DNA from: Solea solea
Lineage: Eukaryota; Chordata; Actinopteri; Pleuronectiformes; Soleidae
Length of the DNA: 64,000 bases
Assembly: GCF_958295425.1 (NCBI RefSeq)
Contig: NC_081151.1
Span: 14,790,606 to 14,854,605, forward strand
Direction: 5' to 3'
The translations under genes and the position numbers were made by a program. The notes beneath the pieces are model-generated. The model saw nothing but the letters and a program-made list of their open reading frames with translations, was not told the origin of the DNA and did no database searches. Shown here piece by piece: positions 54,443 through 64,000 of this stretch (within the stretch, counting starts at the first letter, position 1; every line of letters starts with the position of its first letter).

Positions 54443-55455
54443 ACTTCATTTGTGAGGTTTATATTTTGGGACAGTAGAAAAATTAAAAAAATCAGGAAAC
54501 AGCCTTAGCTCAGCTGAATACGCACACAAACAGACACCAATAGAAAAACCCATCCAAACTGTGAAATCATTGCAAAATCAAACACTGAGGGTACAGAAGT
54601 ATGTCATAAGATGTTAACTTCATTTGTGAAGTATATATTATGGGAGAGTAGAAAAAAGAAAAACATCCGAAAACAGCCTTATCTCAGCATAATGCGCACA
54701 CAAACAGACAACAATAAAAAAACACATCCCAACTGTGAACTCGTTGCAAAATCAAACACTGAGGGAACAGAAGTATATCTTTTAAGATGTTAACTTCATT
54801 TGTGAGCTTTATATTATGGGACAGTAGAAAAATGAAAAAAATCAGTAAACAGCCTTACCTCAGCTGAATGCGCACACAAAAAGACAGTAATAGAAAAACA
54901 CATCCGAACAGTGAAATCATTGCAAAATCAAACACTGAGGGTACATAAATATATCTTATATGATGTTAACTTAATTTGTGAGGTTAATATTGTGGGACAG
55001 TAGAAAAAAGAAAAAATCTGGAAATAGCCTTATCTCACCGTAATGTGCACACAGAAAGACACCAATAGGAAAACATAACCAAACAGTGGAAAAATTACAA
55101 ATTCAAATACTGAGGCTACATAAATATATCTTATAAGGTGTTAACTTCATTTGTGAGTTTTATATTATAGGACAGTAGAAAAAAGATTGAAATACCCTCG
55201 ATCAGCCTTAGTCTCTACTACACATACTGAAAAATCAGACCCCTGGCTCAATGCCTTTATTAATTATTGAAGAAAATACAGTTTCCCGCCTTTTTTACGT
55301 TTGAATTTTACAGACTGTCCTTTTGGCCGCTACACGGTGACCTTTGGCCCTAGAGACCCCATATTCGGAACAGGGGATCCTCTGGACCCACTAAACAATA
55401 ATCTGATAAAAAATATAAATAAAGTCCTCTAGAATAATATTTGGTGCAATTTCAG

Positions 55456-56563
55456 GCTGACCTTTGACCTTTCCGAAGGTTGCACAGGTCTGAAACTCGG
55501 CACCCTAGATCAGCCTAAGTCCCTGATACACATACGGAAAAATCACACTCCTGGCTTAATGCCTTTGGGAATTATTACAAAAAACACACCCGAACGGCTG
55601 ACCTTTGACCTTTCCGAAGGTTACACGAGTCTAAAACTCGGCACCCTAGATCAGCCTTAGTCCCTGATACACATACGGAAAAATCACACTCCTGGCTTAA
55701 TGCCTTTAGGAATTATTACAAAAAACACACCCAAACGGCTGACCTTTGACCTTTCCGAAGGTTGCACAGGTCTGAAACTCAGCACCCTGGATCAACCTCA
55801 GTCCCTGATACACATACTAAAAAATCAGACTCCTGGCTTAATGCCTTTAGGAATTATTACAAAAAACACACCCGAACGGCTGACCTTTGACCTTTCTGAA
55901 GGTTGCACAGGTCTGAAACTCGGCACCCTGGATCACTCTTACTCCCTGATACACATACGGAAAAATCACACTCCTGGCTTAATGCCTTTAGGAATTATTA
56001 CTAAAAACACACCCGAACGGCTGACCTTTGACCTTTCCGAAGGTTGCACAGGTCTGAAACTCAGCACCCTGGATCAACCTCAGTCACTGATACACATACT
56101 GAAAAATCAGACTCCTGGCTTAATGCCTTTAGGAATTATTACAAAAAACACACCCGAACGGCTGACCTTTGACCTTTCCGAAGGTTGCACAGGTCTGAAA
56201 CTCAGCACCCTGGATCAACCTCAGTCCCTGATACACATACTGAAAAATCAGACTCCTGGCTTAATGCCTTTAGGAATTATTACAAAAAACACACCCGAAC
56301 GGCTGACCTTTGACCTTTCTGAAGGTTGCACAGGTCTGAAACTCGGCACCCTGGATCACTCTTACTCCCTGATACACATACGGAAAAATCAGACTCCTGG
56401 CTTAATGCCTTTACAAATAATTACAAAAAACACACCCGAACTGCTGACCTTTGACCTTTCTGAAGGTTGCACAGGTCTGAAACTCGGAACCCTGGATCAG
56501 CCTCAATCCCTGATACGCATACGGAGAAATCAGCATCCTGGCTCATTGCCTTTAGGAATTATT
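55456..56563 (+). repeat. A satellite array in U16, 8 monomers
   Basis: Same eight-copy order as U3, U13 and U15. Confidence 0.94.
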
Positions 56564-57193
56564 GAAGAAAAGACAGTCTCACACCTTTTTTACTTTTTTG
56601 AATTTTACAGACTGTCTTTTTGTTCCGCTACGTGGAGACCTTTGACCTGGGGGCTCCATATTCGGAACAGAGGATCCTCCGGAGCCACTAAACAATAATC
56701 CGGGGGGGAAAAGCCCAAAGGACTGTTTGTCCTGTGTCCAAAAACTGAAAATCAGGTCGTGTCAGACTCTATACAGTCTTAGACCCTTTGGCCAGAGTGG
56801 AGGTTTTGGAGGGAACTACATTGCTACAGGTCGCAAGAGTGTGAATTTTTCATATGTCGTTTGGGGTCCTAAGACAAGCGGAACGACACCAGTCCCGTGC
56901 CGCGTCCCGGAAATAGCCTTATCTCAGTGTAATGCGCACACAGAAAGACACCAATAGGAAAACATAACCAAACAGTGAAAAAATTACAAATTCAAACACT
57001 GAGGGTACATAAGTATATATTATAAGTTGTTAACTTCATTCGTGAGTTTTATATTATAGGACAGTAGAAAAAAGATAAAAATACAAAATATAGCCTTATC
57101 TCAGCATAATGCGCACACAAAAAGACACCAAAAGGAAAAAACACATCCACACAGTGAAATCATTGCAAAATCAAATACTGAGGGTACAGAAGT

Positions 57194-57620
57194 ATTTTAG
57201 ACGACATGCTATACTATGACATTTTTGTCTCTTTTTTGACAACATACTATACTATGACGTTTCTGTCTCATTTAGACGACATACTATTCTATGACATTTT
57301 TGAGTTATTTTGGACGACATACTATACTATGACGTTTTTATCTCATTTTGGACGACATACTATACTATGACCTTTTTATGTCATTTTGGACGACAAACTA
57401 TAGTATGACATTTTTGTGTCATTTTGGACGATATACTATAGTGACATTTTTTAGTTGTTTTGGACAACATACTATACTATGACATTTTTTAGTTGTTTTG
57501 GACAACATACTATACTATGACATTTTTGAGTTATTTTGGACAATATACTATACTGACATTTTTTAGTTGTTTTGGACGTCATACTATACTATGACATTAT
57601 TGAGTGATTTTGGACAACAT
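57194..57620 (+). repeat. C minisatellite array in U17, about 11 monomers
   Basis: Class S with a private C-to-G change, CTATAGTATGAC, near 57400. Confidence 0.94.
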
Positions 57621-57690
57621 ACTTCATTTGTGAGGTTTATATTTTGGGACAGTAGAAAAATTAAAAAAATCAGGAAACAGCCTTAGCTCA

Positions 57691-58390
57691 GCTGAATACG
57701 CACACAAAACAGACACCAATAGAAAAACCCATCCAAACTGTGAAATCATTGCAAAATCAAACACTGAGGGTACAGAAGTATGTCATAAGATGTTAACTTC
57801 ATTTGTGAAGTATATATTATGGGAGAGTAGAAAAAAGAAAAACATCCGAAAACAGCCTTATCTCAGCATAATGCGCACACAAACAGACAACAATAGAAAA
57901 ACACATCCCAACTGTGAACTCGTTGCAAAATCAAACACTGAGGGAACAGAAGTATATCTTTAAGATGTTAACTTCATTTGTGAGCTTTATATTATGGGAC
58001 AGTAGAAAAATGAAAAAAATCAGTAAACAGCCTTACCTCAGCTGAATACGCACACAAAACAGACACCAATAGAAAAACCCATCCAAACTGTGAAATCATT
58101 GCAAAATCAAACACTGAGGGTACAGAAGTATGTCATAAGATGTTAACTTCATTTGTGAAGTATATATTATGGGAGAGTAGAAAAAAGAAAAACATCCGAA
58201 AACAGCCTTATCTCAGCATAATGCGCACACAAACAGACAACAATAGAAAAACACATCCCAACTGTGAACTCGTTGCAAAATCAAACACTGAGGGAACAGA
58301 AGTATATCTTTAAGATGTTAACTTCATTTGTGAGCTTTATATTATGGGACAGTAGAAAAATGAAAAAAATCAGTAAACAGCCTTACCTCA
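57691..58390 (+). repeat. 350 bp tandem duplication of two B monomers (U17)
   Basis: GCTGAATACGCACACAAAAC occurs at 57691 and again at 58041, and the 350 bp between recurs to 58390. The junction lies in the shared CCTCAGCTGAAT of two B monomers, as expected for a crossover shifted by two monomers. It accounts exactly for the odd length of U17. Confidence 0.93.
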
Positions 58391-58983
58391 GCTGAATGCG
58401 CACACAAAAAGACAGTAATAGAAAAACACATCCGAACAGTGAAATCATTGCAAAATCAAACACTGAGGGTACATAAATATATCTTATATGATGTTAACTT
58501 AATTTGTGAGGTTAATATTGTGGGACAGTAGAAAAAAGAAAAAATCTGGAAATAGCCTTATCTCACCGTAATGTGCACACAGAAAGACACCAATAGGAAA
58601 ACATAACCAAACAGTGGAAAAATTACAAATTCAAATACTGAGGCTACATAAATATATCTTATAAGGTGTTAACTTCATTTGTGAGTTTTATATTATAGGA
58701 CAGTAGAAAAAAGATTGAAATACCCTCGATCAGCCTTAGTCTCTACTACACATACTGAAAAATCAGACCCCTGGCTCAATGCCTTTATTAATTATTGAAG
58801 AAAATACAGTTTCCCGCCTTTTTTACGTTTGAATTTTACAGACTGTCCTTTTGGCCGCTACACGGTGACCTTTGGCCCTAGAGACCCCATATTCGGAACA
58901 GGGGATCCTCTGGACCCACTAAACAATAATCTGATAAAAAATATAAATAAAGTCCTCTAGAATAATATTTGGTGCAATTTCAG

Positions 58984-59668
58984 GCTGACCTTTGACCTTT
59001 CCGAAGGTTGCACAGGTCTGAAACTCGGCACCCTAGATCAGCCTAAGTCCCTGATACACATACGGAAAAATCACACTCCTGGCTTAATGCCTTTAGGAAT
59101 TATTACAAAAAACACACCCGAACGGCTGACCTTTGACCTTTCCGAAGGTTGCACAGGTCTGAAACTCAGCACCCTGGATCAACCTCAGTCCCTGATACAC
59201 ATACTGAAAAATCAGACTCCTGGCTTAATGCCTTTAGGAATTATTACAAAAAACACACCCGAACGGCTGACCTTTGACCTTTCCGAAGGTTGCACAGGTC
59301 TGAAACTCAGCACCCTGGATCAACCTTAGTCCCTGATACACATACTGAAAAATCAGACTCCTGGCTTAATGCCTTTAGGAATTATTACAAAAAACACACC
59401 CGAACGGCTGACCTTTGACCTTTCTGAAGGTTGCACAGGTCTGAAACTCGGCACCCTGGATCACTCTTACTCCCTGATACACATACGGAAAAATCAGACT
59501 CCTGGCTTAATGCCTTTACAAATAATTACAAAAAACACACCCGAACTGCTGACCTTTGACCTTTCTGAAGGTTGCACAGGTCTGAAACTCGGAACCCTGG
59601 ATCAGCCTCAATCCCTGATACGCATACGGAGAAATCAGCATCCTGGCTCATTGCCTTTAGGAATTATT
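58984..59668 (+). repeat. A satellite array in U17, 5 monomers
   Basis: Six-copy order minus the GGTTACACGGG monomer, a single-monomer deletion. Confidence 0.94.
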
Positions 59669-60298
59669 GAAGAAAAGACAGTCTCACACCTTTTTTACTT
59701 TTTTGAATTTTACAGACTGTCTTTTTGTTCCGCTACGTGGAGACCTTTGACCTGGGGGCTCCATATTCGGAACAGAGGATCCTCCGGAGCCACTAAACAA
59801 TAATCCGGGGGGGAAAAGCCCAAAGGACTGTTTGTCCTGTGTCCAAAAACTGAAAATCAGGTCGTGTCAGACTCTATACAGTCTTAGACCCTTTGGCCAG
59901 AGTGGAGGTTTTGGAGGGAACTACATTGCTACAGGTCGCAAGAGTGTGAATTTTTCATATGTCGTTTGGGGTCCTAAGACAAGCGGAACGACACCAGTCC
60001 CGTGCCGCGTCCCGGAAATAGCCTTATCTCAGTGTAATGCGCACACAGAAAGACACCAATAGGAAAACATAACCAAACAGTGAAAAAATTACAAATTCAA
60101 ACACTGAGGGTACATAAGTATATGTTATAAGTTGTTAACTTCATTCGTGAGTTTTATATTATAGGACAGTAGAAAAAAGATAAAAATACAAAATATAGCC
60201 TTATCTCAGCATAATGCGCACACAAAAAGACACCAAAAGGAAAAAACACATCCACACAGTGAAATCATTGCAAAATCAAATACTGAGGGTACAGAAGT

Positions 60299-61482
60299 AT
60301 TTTAGACGACATGCTATACTATGACATTTTTGTCTCTTTTTTGACAACATACTATACTATGACGTTTCTGTCTCATTTAGACGACATACTATTCTATGAC
60401 ATTTTTGAGTTATTTTGGACGACATACTATACTATGACGTTTTTATCTCATTTTGGACGACATACTATACTATGACCTTTTTATGTCATTTTGGACGACA
60501 AACTATACTATGACCTTTTTATGTCATTTTGGACGACAAACTATACTATGACATTTTTGTGTCATTTTGGACGACATACTATACTATGACGTTTTTGTCT
60601 CATTTCGGACAACATACTATACTATGACGTTTTTGTCTCATTTTGGACGACATACTATACTATGACGTTTTTGTCTCATTTTGGACGACATACTATACTA
60701 TGACATTTTTGAGTTATTTTGGACGACATACTATACAATGACATTTTTGTGTCATTTTGGACAACATACTATACTATGACGTTTTTGTCTCATTTTGGAC
60801 ATCATACTATACTATGACATTTTTGAGTTATTTTGGACGAAATACTAAAGTGACATTTTTTAGTTGTTTGGACGACATACTATACTATGACATTATCGAG
60901 TTGTTTTGGACGACATTCTATACTATGACATGTTTGTCTCATTTTGAACGACACACTATGCAATGACATTTTTGTCTCATTTTGGACGACATACTATGCT
61001 ATGACATTCTTATCTCATTTTGGACGATATGCTATACTATAAAATTTTTATCTTATTTTGGGCGACATACTATACTATGACATTTTTGTCTCATTTTGAA
61101 AAACATACTATACTATGACATTTTTGTCTCATTTTGAAAAACATACTATACTATGACATTTTTGTGTGATTTTGGACGATATACTATACTATGTCGTTTT
61201 TGTCTCATTTTGGACAACATACGATACTATGACGTTTGTGTCTCATTTTGAAAAACATACTATACTATGACATTTTTGAGTTATTTTGGACGATATACTA
61301 TAGTGACATTTTTTAGTTGTTTTGGACAACATACTATACTATGACATTTTTTAGTTGTTTTGGACAACATACTATACTATGACATTTTTGAGTTATTTTG
61401 GACAATATACTATACTGACATTTTTTAGTTGTTTTGGACATCATACTATACTATGACATTATTGAGTGATTTTGGACAACAT
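60299..61482 (+). repeat. C minisatellite array in U18, about 31 monomers
   Basis: Class X with one extra GTCTCAT-type monomer near 60645-60683, a single-monomer duplication. Confidence 0.94.
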
Positions 61483-62495
61483 ACTTCATTTGTGAGGTTT
61501 ATATTTTGGGACAGTAGAAAAATTAAAAAAATCAGGAAACAGCCTTAGCTCAGCTGAATACGCACACAAACAGACACCAATAGAAAAACCCATCCAAACT
61601 GTGAAATCATTGCAAAATCAAACACTGAGGGTACAGAAGTATGTCATAAGATGTTAACTTCATTTGTGAAGTATATATTATGGGAGAGTAGAAAAAAGAA
61701 AAACATCCGAAAACAGCCTTATCTCAGCATAATGCGCACACAAACAGACAACAATAAAAAAACACATCCCAACTGTGAACTCGTTGCAAAATCAAACACT
61801 GAGGGAACAGAAGTATATCTTTTAAGATGTTAACTTCATTTGTGAGCTTTATATTATGGGACAGTAGAAAAATGAAAAAAATCAGTAAACAGCCTTACCT
61901 CAGCTGAATGCGCACACAAAAAGACAGTAATAGAAAAACACATCCGAACAGTGAAATCATTGCAAAATCAAACACTGAGGGTACATAAATATATCTTATA
62001 TGATGTTAACTTAATTTGTGAGGTTAATATTGTGGGACAGTAGAAAAAAGAAAAAATCTGGAAATAGCCTTATCTCACCGTAATGTGCACACAGAAAGAC
62101 ACCAATAGGAAAACATAACCAAACAGTGGAAAAATTACAAATTCAAATACTGAGGCTACATAAATATATCTTATAAGGTGTTAACTTCATTTGTGAGTTT
62201 TATATTATAGGACAGTAGAAAAAAGATTGAAATACCCTCGATCAGCCTTAGTCTCTACTACACATACTGAAAAATCAGACCCCTGGCTCAATGCCTTTAT
62301 TAATTATTGAAGAAAATACAGTTTCCCGCCTTTTTTACGTTTGAATTTTACAGACTGTCCTTTTGGCCGCTACACGGTGACCTTTGGCCCTAGAGACCCC
62401 ATATTCGGAACAGGGGATCCTCTGGACCCACTAAACAATAATCTGATAAAAAATATAAATAAAGTCCTCTAGAATAATATTTGGTGCAATTTCAG

Positions 62496-63462
62496 GCTGA
62501 CCTTTGACTTTTCCGAAGGTTGCACAGGTCTGAAACTCGGCACCCTAGATCAGCCTAAGTCCCTGATACACATACGGAAAAATCACACTCCTGGCTTAAT
62601 GCCTTTGGGAATTATTACAAAAAACACACCCGAACGGCTGACCTTTGACCTTTCCGAAGGTTACACGAGTCTAAAACTCGGCACCCTAGATCAGCCTTAG
62701 TCCCTGATACACATACGGAAAAATCACACTCCTGGCTTAATGCCTTTAGGAATTATTACAAAAAACACACCCAAACGGCTGACCTTTGACCTTTCCGAAG
62801 GTTGCACAGGTCTGAAACTCAGCACCCTGGATCAACCTCAGTCCCTGATACACATACTAAAAAATCAGACTCCTGGCTTAATGCCTTTAGGAATTATTAC
62901 AAAAAACACACCCGAACGGCTGACCTTTGACCTTTCCGAAGGTTGCACAGGTCTGAAACTCAGCACCCTGGATCAACCTCAGTCCCTGATACACATACTG
63001 AAAAATCAGACTCCTGGCTTAATGCCTTTAGGAATTTTTACAAAAAACACACCCGAACGGCTGACCTTTGACCTTTCCGAAGGTTGCACAGGTCTGAAAC
63101 TCAGCACCCTGGATCAAACTTAGTCCCTGATACACATACTGAAAAATCAGACTCCTGGCTTAATGCCTTTAGGAATTATTACAAAAAACACACCCGAACG
63201 GCTGACCTTTGACCTTTCTGAAGGTTGCACAGGTCTGAAACTCGGCACCCTGGATCACTCTTACTCCCTGATACACATACGGAAAAATCAGACTCCTGGC
63301 TTAATGCCTTTACAAATAATTACAAAAAACACACCCGAACTGCTGACCTTTGACCTTTCTGAAGGTTGCACAGGTCTGAAACTCGGAACCCTGGATCAGC
63401 CTCAATCCCTGATACGCATACGGAGAAATCAGCATCCTGGCTCATTGCCTTTAGGAATTATT
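62496..63462 (+). repeat. A satellite array in U18, 7 monomers
   Basis: Class X left part without the GGATCACTC monomer in fourth position. The first monomer has the only damaged DR1 I found (TGACCTTTGACTT, 62498-62510). Confidence 0.94.
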
Positions 63463-63606
63463 GAAGAAAAGACAGTCTCACACCTTTTTTACTTTTTTGA
63501 ATTTTACAGACTGTCTTTTTGTTCCGCTACGTGGAGACCTTTGACCTGGGGGCTCCATATTCGGAACAGAGGATCCTCCGGAGCCACTAAACAATAATCC
63601 GGGGGG

Positions 63607-64000
63607 GAAAAGCCCAAAGGACTGTTTGTCCTGTGTCCAAAAACTGAAAATCAGGTCGTGTCAGACTCTATACAGTCTTAGACCCTTTGGCCAGAGTGGA
63701 GGTTTTGGAGGGAACTACATTGCTACAGGTCGCAAGAGTGTGAATTTTTCATATGTCGTTTGGGGTCCTAAGACAAGCGGAACGACACCAGTCCCGTGCC
63801 GCATCCCGGAAATAGCCTTATCTCAGTGTAATGCGCACACAGAAAGACACCAATAGGAAAACATAACCAAACAGTGAAAAAATTACAAATTCAAACACTG
63901 AGGGTACATAAGTATATATTATAAGTTGTTAACTACATTCGTGAGTTTTATATTATAGGACAGTAGAAAAAAGATAAAAATACAAAATATAGCCTTATCT
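63607..64000 (+). repeat. Higher-order unit U19, partial (3' cut by window)
   Basis: E 63607-63808, B1 from 63809, and the start of B2. Two private substitutions are visible: GCATCCCGG near 63802 (others GCGTCCCGG) and AACTACATTCG near 63934 (others AACTTCATTCG). Confidence 0.93.

Larger units (their letters stand above)
52811..56707 (+). repeat. Higher-order unit U16, 3897 bp, class X
   Basis: Tandem copy of U15: C 53297-54442, A 55456-56563 (8), D2 56564-56707, A'-D1-F 55195-55455. Confidence 0.95.
56708..59812 (+). repeat. Higher-order unit U17, 3105 bp, class S with B duplication
   Basis: C 57194-57620 is class S. A 58984-59668 has five monomers: the stop-containing second monomer seen in other S units is missing. 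Two B monomers (350 bp) are duplicated in tandem at 57691-58390. A'-D1-F 58723-58983, D2 59669-59812. A private change CTATAGTATGAC lies near 57400. It keeps CAATAGAAAAACAC in B4, unlike the units around it. Confidence 0.95.
59813..63606 (+). repeat. Higher-order unit U18, 3794 bp, class X variant
   Basis: C 60299-61482 is class X with one extra monomer duplicated near 60645-60683. A 62496-63462 has seven monomers with private changes: TGACCTTTGACTT in the first (damaging its DR1), GGAATTTTTAC near 63034 and ATCAAACTTAG near 63115. A'-D1-F 62235-62495, D2 63463-63606. B1 has AGTATATGTTATAAG near 60120. Confidence 0.94.
1..64000 (+). repeat. Composite higher-order satellite array filling the window
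   Basis: Seen: the same succession of blocks (E, B, C, B, A', D1, F, A, D2) recurs 18 complete times plus two partial copies, always in the same orientation. The unit-defining sequence just after the seven-G run recurs at 1418, 3943, 7291, 11226, 14575, 17848, 21121, 24017, 27366, 30262, 33158, 37111, 41064, 44961, 48914, 52811, 56708, 59813 and 63607. Neighbouring units are near-identical apart from whole-monomer gains and losses. Three tandem families of different period (141, about 175 and 38 bp) are interleaved in one higher-order unit. Known: this pattern is typical of satellite DNA evolving by unequal crossover and gene conversion. The A and C families each occupy about 16.4 kb. Neither array edge lies in the window. 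Host and chromosomal position are not shown by the sequence. Confidence 0.97.

Noticed and set aside
1..64000. Bacterial or phage sequence
   Set aside because: There is no gene, operon or RNA signature in 64 kb, and the entire window is homogenised tandem repeat.

Overview
The whole 64 kb is one head-to-tail satellite array. I see no single-copy DNA, no credible protein-coding gene, no rRNA or tRNA gene and no intact transposon. Direct satellite organisation, AT-rich minisatellite blocks and kilobase higher-order units point to a eukaryotic nuclear genome, most likely heterochromatin or a pericentromere. A teleost fish is my guess, resting only on an unverified memory that minisatellites with a TATACTATGACATTTTTG core are common in fish; nothing in the window proves it.

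Each higher-order unit (named U0 to U19 here; U0 and U19 are cut by the window edges) runs in the same order on the + strand: E (about 202 bp, the most GC-rich part and single per unit); B1 and the first part of B2 (B is a roughly 175 bp monomer); C (a 38 bp minisatellite lying inside B2); the rest of B2, then B3 to B6; A' (74 bp fragment of A); D1 (about 135 bp); F (52 bp linker with a TATA-like and an AATAAA motif); A (141 bp tandem monomers, 4 to 8 per unit); D2 (144 bp, a diverged copy of D1, ending in a run of seven G). Eighteen complete units lie between 1418 and 63606. Their lengths are 2525, 3348, 3935, 3349, 3273, 3273, 2896, 3349, 2896, 2896, 3953, 3953, 3897, 3953, 3897, 3897, 3105 and 3794 bp.

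Almost all length variation comes from whole-monomer steps in C (about 5 to 39 monomers) and A (4 to 8 monomers), plus one 350 bp duplication of two B monomers in U17. Marker variants sort the units into classes: S (2896 bp), M (3349), m (3273), X (3897/3935/3794) and L (3953). L looks like a recombinant with an X-type left and an M-type right half of the C array. U12+U13 and U14+U15 form a 7850 bp tandem duplication of an L-X pair. U0 to U2, at the left, carry the most private variants.

The most interesting signal is that every A monomer carries TGACCTTTGACCT, which on the - strand reads AGGTCAAAGGTCA: the textbook DR1 element bound by nuclear receptors (RXR/PPAR, HNF4, COUP-TF). I count 119 A monomers and one damaged DR1, so about 118 perfect sites sit here, spaced 141 bp apart in blocks. 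D1 and D2 hold degenerate versions. A second point is that the A'-D1-F-A-D2-E module is bracketed by a 6 bp direct repeat GAAATA inside B sequence, as if it had once inserted into a B array.
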